Positions 10,803-20,674 are shown, numbered from the stretch's first letter. The stretch is DNA of 64,000 nucleotides from Acinetobacter variabilis (GCF_000369625.1 NZ_KB850117.1:106446-170445); one strand, 5' to 3'. Notes: generated from the letters alone by a model not told the origin. Translations and numbers: made by a program.

Positions 10803-11557
10803 GTATTTTGCCTTCGACTCAAACCAACAACGATACCCGGCAAATCCCGTTAGAAGAAATGCCAATTACCAGGCATCTAGTGATTCTGCGAAAGCACCTT
10901 TTCAAAATTGTGGGCGTATTATTAGGACTATTCTTATGTTTACTGCCTTTTGCAAGCCAAACTTATCAGCTTTTATCAAAGCCTTTACGCGCTCAGTTAC
11001 CTGAAAGCTCTAGCATGATTGCAACAGATGTGACTGCGACTTTCATGGCTCCATTTAAGTTGAACTTCTTTATTGCTTTACTTATCGCCATGCCTTTTAT
11101 TTTGTATCAACTTTGGGCCTTCATTAGACCAGCATTGTACCTAAAAGAAAAAAAGTTAGCTTTACCACTATTAATCAGCAGTATTGTACTGTTTTATGCA
11201 GGTATTGCTTTTGCCTATTTAATCGCTTTACCTTCTATCCTTCATTTTTTTATCAGCGTATCACCTGACACTGTTGCACCGATGACCGATATCAATAGTT
11301 ATCTGGCTTTTTGTTTAAAACTATTTTTAGTTTTCGGATTTACTTTTGAAATCCCTATTATCACGCTCCTGCTTATTATAATTGGTGTTGTCAGCACACA
11401 GACCTTGGTGGAAAAAAGACGATTTATTGTGGTGGGATGTTTTTTTATTGCCATGTTTGTGACACCACCCGATGCCCTATCAATGATTATGTTAGCTGTT
11501 CCAATGTGGCTGTTATTTGAATTAGGCTTAGCGGCAGGAAAATGGATAGAAAAATGA
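10799..11557 (+). CDS. tatC: Sec-independent translocase TatC
   Basis: 252 residues with six predicted membrane helices, typical for TatC, the signal-peptide receptor. The N-terminal MPITRHLVILRKHLFKIVGV corresponds to the conserved HLxELRxR region, weakened here. LLIAMPFILYQLWAFIRPALY and the TFEIPIITLLLIIIGVV / FVTPPDALSMIMLAVPMWLLFELG segments are classical. Only phoX follows, after a terminator, which suggests a dedicated exporter for PhoX. Confidence 0.93.
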   Translation: MSILPSTQTNNDTRQIPLEEMPITRHLVILRKHLFKIVGVLLGLFLCLLPFASQTYQLLSKPLRAQLPESSSMIATDVTATFMAPFKLNFFIALLIAMPFILYQLWAFIRPALYLKEKKLALPLLISSIVLFYAGIAFAYLIALPSILHFFISVSPDTVAPMTDINSYLAFCLKLFLVFGFTFEIPIITLLLIIIGVVSTQTLVEKRRFIVVGCFFIAMFVTPPDALSMIMLAVPMWLLFELGLAAGKWIEK

Positions 11558-11614
11558 TGACCGGACATAACTGAATAATAATAAAAAGAACATAAAAGAA
11601 GAAAATACTCTATG

Positions 11615-11640
11615 AGCAGCTTAAGCTGCTTTTATTTTTA
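11615..11640 (+). terminator. Rho-independent terminator after tatC
   Basis: Perfect palindrome AGCAGCTT/AAGCTGCT followed by TTTATTTTTA. It separates the tat operon from phoX, so phoX needs its own promoter. Confidence 0.7.
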
Positions 11641-11681
11641 ATATATAAATCAATATTATATTTAATAAATCCGCAATATTA

Positions 11682-11699
11682 GCTTCACCTGACTGTCAT
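11682..11699 (+). promoter_or_regulatory. candidate single Pho box upstream of phoX
   Basis: A perfect CTGTCAT at 11693-11699 with a weak partner GCTTCAC 11 bp earlier, 62 bp before the phoX ATG. Weaker than the array at 10058, but placed correctly after the tatC terminator. Confidence 0.45.
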
Positions 11700-11761
11700 A
11701 TTCAACCGCTAATTTATTCCTGACTTTAAAACAACCAGACCTTAGTTATGGGAATAAAATA

Positions 11762-13954
11762 ATGACAGATTACTTACCTTATGATGAAAATCAGGAATTG
11801 GATAATAATACATCAGATAATCATCATTTTCGGGATATTTTAGAACAATCCATTTCTCGTCGTGCTTTAATTGCCAAAACTGCAAGTGGGGCTGCAGCAT
11901 TGGCCCTTGCATCCTCTCTGGCCGGATGTGGGGACAGCGATAATAGCTCTTCTCTGCCGCCAACCGAGACTGTACCAAACCCGCCTGCTATTGACCCAAA
12001 TGCAAAACCAGAGCAACTGAACTTTACACCAGTTGCTAAAAACTTGAATGATATCGTCACTGTACCAGACGGTTATGAAGCCAATGTCCTGTATGCACTT
12101 GGAGATTCTATTAATCCTGCATATTCAGACTGGGATGACAACAATATCCCGAATGGGCCAAGCTTTCAGTTTCGCTCTGGCGACTGCCATGATGGAATGA
12201 GTTTTTTTGGCTTAAATATCACTTCTGGCCGGTATGACCCGACTGTGTCTGAGCACGGTCTACTCGTTATGAACCATGAATATATCAATCCGACTTTTTT
12301 ACATCCTCAAGGTCCAACCAAAGTTGATGGTCGCCGCCCTGAAGATGAAGTCATTCGTGAGACAAATGCACATGGTGTTTCAATCATTCATATCAAAAAA
12401 GACAATTCCAATCAAAAAATAGAAATTGTCAAAAATTCGATTTATAACCGTCGAATTACTGCCTCAACTGTCATGAGCTTTTCAGGCCCTGCGAGTGGAT
12501 CTACTCTTCTATCTACACGCTTTTCACCAGGTGGAAAACTAACACGCGGTACGCATAACAACTGCGGCAACGGCTATACCCCATGGGGTACTTATCTCAC
12601 CACTGAAGAAAACTTTATTGGTTACTTTGTCCGTAGCAAAACTGACGATGCTCATCGCTTACCGCAAGAAACGGTCGCTTTGGAGCGTTATGGTTTAAAA
12701 GCAGGTTCAAGCTCACGTTATGGCTGGGAATCTGCAATAGGTACAATTGAACCTCAGGATCTTTATGATCGATGGAGTGCAGATATTACTGCCGGTGATG
12801 CTAGCAAAGATTATCGTAATGGCCCCAATACTTTTGGCTGGATTGTAGAAATTGATCCATTTGATAGCCGACAAAATCCAGTTAAGCGTACAGCCTTAGG
12901 ACGTTTTGCGCATGAAGACTGTCGTGCCAGTCGTGCTCGTGAAGATGATAACCTGGCTTTCTATATGGGCGATGACTCACGTGGAGAATATATATATAAG
13001 TTTGTTTCTGACTATAAATGGAGTGAAAACGACCGTAATGGTGGTTATGCAGTCGGAGATAAATATATGGATCATGGCAAGCTTTATGTTGCTAAATTCA
13101 ATGCAGACGGGAGTGGTCAATGGATTGAGCTGAGTTATGGTATTAATGGTTTGAATGAGCTGAACAATATCTATCCTTTTAATTCCCAAGCAGATGTCGT
13201 GACCTTTGCTCGTCTAGCAGCAGATAGCGTAGGCGCTACTAAAATGGATCGTCCAGAATGGGTTGCAGTTAATCCTGAGAATGGAGAAGTCTATGTTACG
13301 CTCACTAATAACTCTAACCGCGGCACTACACATGCCTTAGATGCAGCCAATCCACGTAACTATAGCGATCCTGAGGGTGGCAAAGGTAATGTAAATGGTC
13401 ATATTATCCGCTTACATGAAGATAAGGATACGACCACAGCCATCACATTCAGATGGGATATTTACCTATTTGGTGCTGAAGCTAAAATGGCACAAAATAT
13501 TAATCTATCAGGTTTGAATGATAATAATGATCTGTCTTCACCAGATGGGATGTGGTTTGACCCTCGTGGTGTACTCTGGATTCAGACTGATGATGGTGCT
13601 TATACAGATACGACCAACTGTATGATGTTGGCTGCTTTACCTGGTAAGGTTGGAGATGGTACTCGAACAATCACATCTTCTGGTCAGGAAACTATTGTCG
13701 GTGCTCAAGTCTCAGATCAAACTTTACGTCGTTTCCTGACAGGTCCGAAAGGCTGCGAGATTACGGGGGTAACCATGACACCAGACTATAAAGCGATTTT
13801 CATTAATGTACAGCATCCTGGAGAAGATTCTCGAAGTTATGATAAGCCCACTAGTCATTGGCCTGCATCACAGACTAACTCGTCTGCCACTTCCCGGCCA
13901 CGCTCTGCAACTGTAGTAATCACTCGTAAAGATGGTGGAACTATAGCTGGATAA
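11762..13954 (+). CDS. phoX: PhoX-family alkaline phosphatase, Tat-exported
   Basis: 730-residue PhoX (DUF839) phosphatase, a Ca/Fe-dependent phosphomonoesterase of the periplasm in known members. Residues ~31-60 are a twin-arginine signal: SISRRALIAKTASG, then an alanine/leucine stretch ending LAGCGDS, so a lipobox-like cysteine may give a membrane-anchored form. Family features include LVMNHEYINP, NNCGNGYTPWGTYLTTEEN, GRFAHEDCRASRA, PEWVAVNPENGEVYVTLTN and SSPDGMWFDPRGVLWIQTDD. Placement after tatABC and behind Pho-box sequences suggests export by that Tat set and induction by phosphate starvation. Specificity cannot be read from sequence. Confidence 0.9.
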   Translation: MTDYLPYDENQELDNNTSDNHHFRDILEQSISRRALIAKTASGAAALALASSLAGCGDSDNSSSLPPTETVPNPPAIDPNAKPEQLNFTPVAKNLNDIVTVPDGYEANVLYALGDSINPAYSDWDDNNIPNGPSFQFRSGDCHDGMSFFGLNITSGRYDPTVSEHGLLVMNHEYINPTFLHPQGPTKVDGRRPEDEVIRETNAHGVSIIHIKKDNSNQKIEIVKNSIYNRRITASTVMSFSGPASGSTLLSTRFSPGGKLTRGTHNNCGNGYTPWGTYLTTEENFIGYFVRSKTDDAHRLPQETVALERYGLKAGSSSRYGWESAIGTIEPQDLYDRWSADITAGDASKDYRNGPNTFGWIVEIDPFDSRQNPVKRTALGRFAHEDCRASRAREDDNLAFYMGDDSRGEYIYKFVSDYKWSENDRNGGYAVGDKYMDHGKLYVAKFNADGSGQWIELSYGINGLNELNNIYPFNSQADVVTFARLAADSVGATKMDRPEWVAVNPENGEVYVTLTNNSNRGTTHALDAANPRNYSDPEGGKGNVNGHIIRLHEDKDTTTAITFRWDIYLFGAEAKMAQNINLSGLNDNNDLSSPDGMWFDPRGVLWIQTDDGAYTDTTNCMMLAALPGKVGDGTRTITSSGQETIVGAQVSDQTLRRFLTGPKGCEITGVTMTPDYKAIFINVQHPGEDSRSYDKPTSHWPASQTNSSATSRPRSATVVITRKDGGTIAG

Positions 13955-13972
13955 ATAACTGACTTATCTCAA

Positions 13973-14006
13973 AATGCTGGCTTGATGCTGGCATTTTTGT
14001 TTTTTT
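13973..14006 (+). terminator. probable terminator after phoX
   Basis: Imperfect hairpin (AATGC...GCATT with an internal GC pair) followed by TTTTTGTTTTTTT, 19 bp after the phoX stop. The following 340 bp to about 14344 are AT-rich with no recognisable gene. Confidence 0.6.
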
Positions 14007-14344
14007 CAATCTTTTAAATTTTAAATTTTTTTAGATTTAAGAATGAACTAGTCAATAATAAGCATCTTGAGCAGTATCCTAAAAGTTATTAATTTTTTAT
14101 AGGGAGGTTAATGAACCTATAAATTCTAATTTATAAAAAAACAATAAGTTAATGTAATAAGTGATGATTATCTAATCGTTAATTAATGAAGTAGACTTCA
14201 GGTGAACATAAGTTAAATGAAGTATACTAAACAATAACTTTATATATGTCTTACATTCATCTGATTTTTAGTTAAATAAGATCCTGTTACAAAAACTTAC
14301 CACTGGGGGGCTTTTTATTTATCAAAAAAATCTTGATGGTCTCC

Positions 14345-14905
14345 ATCTACTGGTTTGAAGTTTCTAGGCGAAAGGAATGGGAGCGTAAGAAGCATCAGCT
14401 TGAATATCGACAAAAATAGCGTGAACTCCATATAGGTATAATAGATGCTGAAGCGCTGCAAATACGTGCAGTTCAGCTTATAACAAATGATGTAAATGAT
14501 TAATAAGCACTCGAAGATTTACTTGATTAAATCTCATTGGATGAGCAAATTGATCCTATCTGTACAGATGAAGCTTATGACACCAAGCACTGCCGACAAG
14601 TCATTTTAGATCAAGATACACATGCAGTTATTCCTCTAAAAAATACAAAATTTTGGAAACATCAAAAAACAGGATATTTAGAGAGAAACGAATTATAAAA
14701 ACAGTCAAACATCTAGCTAGAGCTATTTGGAAAAAGTGGTCAGGTTAACATTGGCGAAGCTTGATAGAAACCCAGATAGCCTGTATCAAGCTATTAGGCG
14801 ATAAATTAACGGCAAAGTGCTTTGATAGCCAGGTGAATGAAATTCATGCACGTGTAGCCGTGTTAAATAAACTCACGAAATTAAGTCAGCCGATATGCAT
14901 ATTTT
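14345..14905 (+). pseudogene. heavily decayed IS17-like IS5 transposase
   Basis: Plus-strand fragments match the element at 6.4-7.4 kb: FLGERNGSVRSISLNID-like and LHIGIIDAEALQIRAVQL in shifting frames, then the HARVAVLNKLTKLSQP end. Many stops; no intact termini were found. The 205 bp after it (14906-15110) hold no recognisable gene. Confidence 0.7.
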
Positions 14906-15110
14906 AATTTTAATTTCAGTGACTTAGAATAGATAAACTTCTGAAGCTCTTATGTAATAAAGTCAGTACCTGGGACAGTGTTTCAGGTGTAAATCTGTCC
15001 AGGAAAATGGGCACGGACTAGACTTTTCTCTGGTAAAAAAGGTGTTAAACAAATATGGCTATCAGATTCAATTTATAGCGGCGCAACCTCAATATTTAAG
15101 TGTATTCGTT

Positions 15111-16290
15111 CAGACTTGATCGTACATTCTTCTTGAAAAAGAGAAAGTTACCCGTTTTGATAAAGGTGTCGAAATCTTAATCAAACAAAGGTAACTTTCT
15201 TATGTTGCATACTAACAATCAAATCATTAAACACAAAGTAGGTCTGCTCAATTTAGCTGAAGAGCTTCAGAATGTATCCAGAGCATGCAAAGTGATGATG
15301 GGTGTTTCAAGAGATACATTTTATCGCTATCAAGAATTAGTGAAGTCTGGTGATATTGACGCACTGATCAATAAATCCTATCGAGTACCAAATTCAAAAA
15401 ACCGTGTAGATGATGCTATTGAACAGGCTGTTATTGATTTCGCAATTCAATATCCCGCATATGGTCAGCACCGTACTAGTAATGAATTATGCAAGAAGGG
15501 TGTATTCGTTTCAGGGAGTGGTGTTCGCTCTATATGGCTTCGTCACGATTTAGAGAACTTTAAGAAGCGTTTAAAAGCACTTGAGGCTAAAGTGGCACAG
15601 GATGGTACTGAATTAAATGATCAGCAGATTGCGGCACTTGAACGTAAGCATGAGGATGACGTTGCTTGTGGTGAAATCGAAACAGCTCATCTAGGCTATT
15701 TAGGCGCGCAAGACACCTTTTATGTCGGGAATCTCAAAGGTGTTGGACGAATCTACCAACAAACATTCATCTACACTTATAGCAAGATCGTTCATTGCAA
15801 GCTCTATACAACAAAAACACCGATTACAGCGGCTGATTTACTCAATGATCGTGTATTGCCATTCTATCAATCTCAGGACTTACCAATGCTTCGCATCCTC
15901 ACAGACAGAGGTACTGAGGATGCGCTAAGGTAGAACAACATGACTATGAGTTGTATCTGGCAGTCAATGATATTGATCACACGAAGACAAAAGCAGCTTC
16001 CCCGCAAACAAATGGTATATGTGAGCGTTTCCATAAGACGATTTTGCAGGAGTTCTATCAAATTACGTTTAGGAAGAAGCTTTATAGCTCATTGGAAGAA
16101 TTACAGGTTGATCTAGACGATTGGCTGAAATTCTATAATACTGAACGGACTCATCAAGGAAAAATGTGCTGTGGTCGTATACCACTTGAAACTTTACTTG
16201 ATGGAAAACGGATTTGGGCTGAGAAAAATTTAGCTCAAATTTAACCTGACAGGCACAATAAAAAATGGGTAACTGTCAGATCAGGTTTGA
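15111..16290 (+). mobile_element. IS481-family insertion sequence
   Basis: The transposase gene is flanked by related inverted ends: AGACTTGATCGTACA on the left and, reading inward from the right, AAACCTGATCTGACAG. Both sides also share GTTACCC next to a T-rich run. Exact borders are uncertain by a few bases and no clear target duplication was found. Confidence 0.6.
15202..16244 (+). pseudogene. IS481-family transposase broken by a one-base frameshift
   Basis: The N-terminal helix-turn-helix (VSRACKVMMGVSRDTFYRYQ) and DDE region (YVGNLKGVGRIYQQTF, LPMLRILTDRGTE) read in one frame to 15933. The remainder (NDIDHTKTKAASPQTNGICE, WLKFYNTERTHQGKMCCGRT-like, LLDGKRIWAEKNLAQI) continues in the next frame from about 15930. 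The break lies near 15917-15930 and is best explained by a single-base deletion. Otherwise the element looks recent. Confidence 0.85.
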
Positions 16291-16318
16291 GATACCGTCT
16301 CCACCGTCAAGCAAATTA

Positions 16319-17305
16319 TTAAGAATTGATGCAATAATTTGCTTGATAAGGTTGTTGGTGTTTGAGTACACCATAACAAAGATGGACTAACTTCCTCATC
16401 GCAGCTCCAATCGCCATCATCTTAGTTTTACCATTCGCTAATAAGCGCTCATTCATTTTTTTGATATGAGGGTTATGTCGAGTTGCTACAACGGCTGCCA
16501 TATATAAACCAGCACGTATTTTGGAAGAGCCTGCTTTAGATAAGCGGCTTCTACCACGAATGGAGCTACCCGATTGTTTTTGAATTGGAACCAAGCCGAT
16601 AAAGGCTGCTGCTTGGCTAGCTTTTTCAAAAGTGTGGCTGCGCAAGAAACTAAGCATTAATAAGCTGGTTCGGTCTGCAATGGCAGGAATACTACTGAGC
16701 AGATCTTTGTCATTTTTTAAATCTGGATTTTGGTCAATATGATTATCAATTTGCTGATCAATATTTTGTATGTGTTTGTTTAATTGCGTAATACTATTAT
16801 GAATAGATTCCAGTACAGGCTCCATAGTAAAAGTAGAATTTGCTTTTTCCAAACGATTCTTTTCACGTTGTAAATCGTCGTAAAGGACAGCTCTTCTCTC
16901 TAGCAATGCATTAAGCAATTGAATATGTTCAGGCAGAGGTTGCCAAAAATGTAGATCTGCTGTCATTTCAAATCTGGCTAAAACTTCGCTATCTACCTTG
17001 TCTGTTTTATTCAGCTTGGACATACTCTGAGCAAAATATCGAGCTCTGGCAGGATTGGTTACACAGACCTGATAACCTGCTTTAAATAAATATTGAGCTA
17101 AGAGTTCATGATAAATAGAAGTGGCTTCCATTAATGTAATGGTCTGCATAGATGTAGCAGCATGGTGATTTAGCCAAATTTGAAGTTGCTCAAAACCGTC
17201 TTGTGTATTCGAAAAGGTTTTTGTCTTCTTCTTACTTGTAGAATTGTCTACAATTAAACAGCAATCAATTTTAGCTTTAGCAACATCAATACCAAGATAA
17301 AACAT
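16319..17305 (-). CDS. IS110-family transposase (DEDD)
   Basis: 328 residues, intact. The N-terminal RuvC-like DEDD domain shows GIDVAKAKIDCC, LMEATSIYH and NKTDKVDSEVLARF, giving the acidic residues. The C-terminal Tnp20 domain has the SIPAIADRTS helix-hairpin-like motif and SGSSIRGRSRLSKAGSSKIR with the catalytic serine region. IS110 elements lack inverted repeats; in recent work their recombinase is guided by a bridge RNA from a non-coding end. The non-coding DNA upstream (17306-17722) could hold it. Confidence 0.92.
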   Translation of the reverse strand: MFYLGIDVAKAKIDCCLIVDNSTSKKKTKTFSNTQDGFEQLQIWLNHHAATSMQTITLMEATSIYHELLAQYLFKAGYQVCVTNPARARYFAQSMSKLNKTDKVDSEVLARFEMTADLHFWQPLPEHIQLLNALLERRAVLYDDLQREKNRLEKANSTFTMEPVLESIHNSITQLNKHIQNIDQQIDNHIDQNPDLKNDKDLLSSIPAIADRTSLLMLSFLRSHTFEKASQAAAFIGLVPIQKQSGSSIRGRSRLSKAGSSKIRAGLYMAAVVATRHNPHIKKMNERLLANGKTKMMAIGAAMRKLVHLCYGVLKHQQPYQANYCINS

Positions 17306-17722
17306 AATCTTACCTGCCTGATTTACCCAATTATTGTTTTAGCATAACCACTGTCTTTTCTTGTGAATACAGCATCAGAGTGCTTAGTTACCGTCCAGAG
17401 TTGTGTAAGTGGTTAGGGCAAATTACAGGTTTTATCTCAAACCCAAACCTTATGTTTTGCTAGTACACGAAACTCTGTAATTTGCAATATAGTGATAGCT
17501 AATCACTATGAGGGGTAAGATACAAGCTAGTACACCAGCGCAATTCTCGCTACTTTCAGTAAGCGACTCTGGCTCAATCATAATGGGCTGACTCAATCGA
17601 ATCGAGGTAAATCGATCCATCACAATTGGAGCAGAAATTATGCTTTAATACATTCTTGGATAATGCTGAAAAGTCTTTGAGTTTTAATCAATAAACAAGA
17701 GTATCCATGTCTACCCTCAACT
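17306..17722 (-). other. non-coding flank of the IS110 transposase; possible bridge-RNA region
   Basis: 417 bp without a convincing reading frame, directly 5' of the IS110 transposase. It contains short dyads such as GTGATAGC/TAATCAC (about 17492) and ATCGAATCGAGGTAAATCGAT (17597). In IS110-group elements the 5' non-coding end encodes the bridge RNA. I cannot fold it or set the element border, so this is a hypothesis. Confidence 0.35.
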
Positions 17723-18955
17723 TTACTTATTTTCAGACAGCAACCAATCGAGAGCACTCATTTTTACAATACCATTATAATTTGCTTCAGCCCCTATCGT
17801 GTCTAAGGTAAGTAAATATTTGGGATACGAATCAGAAATTTTCTGTAATGGACGTAACTCTCGGCTGAGTGTCTCCTCATTGAGCGTTTCTAACGCCACT
17901 TGATAATAAGTTAAATTCTGTAAAGTATCGACAGCAACAAAATCAATTTCATATTCATCAACCCGCCCTACATAGACCGTATAACCTCGTCTGATAAGCT
18001 CAAGATAAATTACATTTTCTAAGATATGACCTTGATCAGCATTAGCATCAGGCAACATAATCCGGCGCAATCCGACATCAACTAAATAGTATTTTTCAGA
18101 GGATTGTAATAACTCACGCCCGCGTACTTTAAATTGTGCAGCACTATAAAATAACAAACTGTCCTGTAAGCCCTGAATATAGCGTTTTACTGTTTCAAAT
18201 GAAATTTTAACCCCACTTGAAACAAAGGTATTTTTAATTTTATTGATGGAAATAGGTGAGCCTGTCACGCTTGCCAAATATCTTGCGACACGCTCGAGAG
18301 AGTTAATATCGGCAGTATTCAAACGGGGAATTACATCTTTAAACATTACACTGGCATAGACCGCTTGCAAGTAATCATAAGTTTCTTGCTGGCTAGTCAT
18401 GGCAAGCGTATAAGGGAAACTACTGCTCGTATACATGGCATACAAATCACGATTGGATAATTGTTGGATGATCGGATTATTTTCAATATGCCACTGTTTA
18501 AATTCTTGGAATGACAAAGGTAGAACATGTTGCTCGATATAGCGTCCTGTAAGTAAAGTCGCAAGTTCTCCACTTAGAAAGAATGCGTTTGAGCCTGTAA
18601 TATATAAATCGATATAATCCCGAACATATAAAGAGTCGACCACTTTCTCAAAATTTGTAACATGTTGTATTTCATCTAAAAAAACATAGTTTTTTTTACT
18701 TTTATCAACTTTGGACAATACATAATCATGTAGTTTACGGTAATCGGTGAGTTCTTCAAATTCCATAAATTCGAAGTTGATGGCAATGATGTTTTCGGCT
18801 TGTACACCCTGTGCTTTTAGGTCTTGTTGAAACATCGCCAATAAGGTGGATTTTCCAGAGCGACGTACACCTGAAAGTACTTTAATGACATCACGGTTTT
18901 GCCATGTATTCAGAAATTTTAAGTAACCATCACGTCGAATATTAGCGCTTCTCAT
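17723..18955 (-). CDS. AAA+ ATPase with C-terminal DUF4143 nuclease-like domain
   Basis: 410 residues. Walker A in LSGVRRSGKSTLL (~25-37) and Walker B in YVFLDEIQHV (~95-104), with sensor-like YITGSNAFFL. The C-terminal half (EKYYLVDVGLRRIML, LENVIYLELIRRGYTVYVGR, YEIDFVAVD) is the DUF4143 part, which resembles PD-(D/E)XK nucleases through the E-x-D-F motif. Such proteins are common, often on mobile DNA, and their function is unknown. It stands alone, next to IS110 and IS5 debris. Intact. Confidence 0.8.
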   Translation of the reverse strand: MRSANIRRDGYLKFLNTWQNRDVIKVLSGVRRSGKSTLLAMFQQDLKAQGVQAENIIAINFEFMEFEELTDYRKLHDYVLSKVDKSKKNYVFLDEIQHVTNFEKVVDSLYVRDYIDLYITGSNAFFLSGELATLLTGRYIEQHVLPLSFQEFKQWHIENNPIIQQLSNRDLYAMYTSSSFPYTLAMTSQQETYDYLQAVYASVMFKDVIPRLNTADINSLERVARYLASVTGSPISINKIKNTFVSSGVKISFETVKRYIQGLQDSLLFYSAAQFKVRGRELLQSSEKYYLVDVGLRRIMLPDANADQGHILENVIYLELIRRGYTVYVGRVDEYEIDFVAVDTLQNLTYYQVALETLNEETLSRELRPLQKISDSYPKYLLTLDTIGAEANYNGIVKMSALDWLLSENK

Positions 18956-19204
18956 TATTTACACTTAGAATCTAAATTTTTAATAAATTATATCAAATTT
19001 TAGAACTCACATGTAAATACATTTAACTTTTAAAAAAGTTTAAAGGTTAAGTGAAACATTCAAAGCTGCTGTTGAAGCATGCGGATAGTAAATGTAATAA
19101 AAATCTAGATTCTATCTTTTTTGATTATTTTCCATGTCATGTTATGTCATTGATGCTACGACTTAACTGCTATATAAATTAAGTGAAAAGTAAATAAAAC
19201 TAAG

Positions 19205-19294
19205 ATGTTAACTAGAGTGGAACTCAGTTTTGTGTTGCTGATGGTCTCAGCCTTAATACTCATTGCTTATGAAATACTAAAGAGTTTATTTTAG
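19205..19294 (+). CDS. 29-residue single-pass membrane miniprotein
   Basis: Reads MLTRVELSFVLLMVSALILI then AYEILKSLF. It has a short polar start, one ~17-residue hydrophobic helix and a charged end. A second gene at 55965-56063 encodes a clear paralogue (MLTKVEAIVISLMVIALILI then IYEMGQGLNWTL): both start MLT[R/K]VE, share LMV-ALILI-YE and are preceded by TAAG. The pairwise conservation is the main support for translation. No strong ribosome-binding site is visible here. Function unknown. Confidence 0.5.
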   Translation: MLTRVELSFVLLMVSALILIAYEILKSLF

Positions 19295-19345
19295 GGTATC
19301 TATATCAAAAAAATGCCCATAGAGGGAATCTATTGGCCAAACTAA

Positions 19346-19593
19346 GAGCCTATCCAGTATTAATTTCATTCTTTTTTAGCAATTGAAAAAATAATTTGTT
19401 AAATTCCCCTCATGAGAAAACCATATCCCTGCAACATTAGTCGAGAAGCTTTTAAAGAAATTGAACTGCTACGATTGAGCAGAAGAAAACAAACACGTCC
19501 AAGAGTCGTTGATGTCTATGAAGTATTTTGCGCATTGCTCTATATTCTAATAAGTGGATGCCAAAGAAGTATGCTTCCTTGAGACTTCCCACC
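19346..19593 (+). pseudogene. left half of an IS5-family (IS1031-type) element
   Basis: Begins with the terminal sequence GAGCCTATCCAG at 19346. The transposase start (19412, MRKPYPCNISREAFKEIELL) reads about 56 codons to a TGA at 19580 and could continue as DFPT before being cut by the inverted right end of another copy at 19597. Confidence 0.7.
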
Positions 19594-20145
19594 TTAGAAC
19601 CTATCCAGAATATTTTCTATGCAAAAGTAGCTTTAAAAAGGCTAAATTAATGAACTGAAGGTTCGTATTCAGGTACTTTTCACAGTTTTTCCAGAGCCTT
19701 CTACATTTTTCTAACCAGGCAAATGATCTTTCCACAACCCAGCGTTGTGGAATGGCTGCAAATTTATGCAATTCACTTCTTTTAGCTACATCAGCTCGGG
19801 ATCCGATTAAATTATTAACAGCCAAAGAAAAGGGTTCACCTGTATAACCGCCATCAACAAGTACAACCTCTACATTTTGTAAGCTATCTTTATGCAAAGT
19901 TATAGTATCTAACGCACCTTGACGATCTGTTTTATCTGCTGTCGTAACCAATATTCCATGCGGGAGACCTTCAGTATCAACAATAATATGTCTTTTAATG
20001 CCTGAAACTTTTTTACCAACATTATACCCTTTATCACGTGCAGTATCTGTGTTTTTTACACTTTGTGAATCAATCATGATAAAGCCCGTTTGTTCTTTCC
20101 ATCCTTTGCTGATACGAGCCTCGCCAACCACATTACCCCTCGCAT
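19594..20145 (-). pseudogene. right half of an IS5-family element, inverted, carrying the transposase C-terminal DDE domain
   Basis: The terminus GAACCTATCCAG is at 19597. The minus strand encodes about 176 residues: MIDSQSVKNTDTARDKGYN, VSGIKRHIIVDTEGLPHG, VVLVDGGYTGEPF and RWVVERSFAWLEKCRRLWKN. These are the D-D-E region of IS5/IS1031-type transposases. The N-terminal half is missing (border near 20145). The arrangement with 19346-19593 is tail to tail, as if one copy had jumped into another at a TA and both outer halves were later lost. Confidence 0.8.
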
Positions 20146-20293
20146 TCTAGATATTGAAGGGTTTTTTCTTTTCTTATGGGTAAATATCCTGGAAGATAGA
20201 GTACAAGCTAAAAAGATTTGCAGTTCTGTTGTGATTTGTTTGATATTATCTATATCTAGCTATGATTTATTGAGTTTACTATTTCATCATTAA
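20146..20293 (+). pseudogene. possible C-terminal stump of a membrane protein
   Basis: After the IS border a frame reads FFLFLWVNILEDRVQAKKIC, then VICLILSISSYDLLSLLFHH and a stop: hydrophobic with no start codon of its own. Possibly the tail of a gene cut by the IS. Weak. Confidence 0.25.
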
Positions 20294-20308
20294 AGAATAG
20301 AGGTATAT

Positions 20309-20536
20309 ATGTGTTCTAAGCATAGACTTGAAGATGTTACTGCCATGAATAATGAAGGTGATGAGGTTATTGTAAAAAGAGTTTATGAGCCTAAATCTAG
20401 TAGTAATTTGACTTCAAATATTGGAGGAAATATATATCAACCTTCTAATCAAATTATTGTTGATGGGCAAGTCATAAGATTAACTTTAGATAATTGTTTT
20501 ATTCACCCCAAAAATAAAAAAATATATTCGATCTGA
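20309..20536 (+). CDS. hypothetical 75-residue protein
   Basis: Start ATG preceded by AGAGG at 20299. Followed 16 bp later by a strong terminator, which supports a genuine transcription unit. The protein is polar with no membrane helix; it contains SSSNLTSNIGGNIYQPSNQI and ends with basic residues HPKNKKIYSI. I do not recognise the family. Confidence 0.5.
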   Translation: MCSKHRLEDVTAMNNEGDEVIVKRVYEPKSSSNLTSNIGGNIYQPSNQIIVDGQVIRLTLDNCFIHPKNKKIYSI

Positions 20537-20552
20537 TCTAAAAAATATTGTT

Positions 20553-20574
20553 TAAACCTCCTCCGGGAGGTTTA
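20553..20574 (+). terminator. Rho-independent terminator
   Basis: Perfect 9-bp stem TAAACCTCC/GGAGGTTTA with a TCCG loop, shortly after the 75-residue gene. The T-tract is short (TTTATTAATA). Confidence 0.7.
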
Positions 20575-20674
20575 TTAATAGCTAAGCTTTTCTTGACAGA
20601 TTATAGCGCACGAAACCCGCTATAAATATTCTATTAGCAGGTCTTTTATTTCCCAAAAATATAAAGAATAGAAT

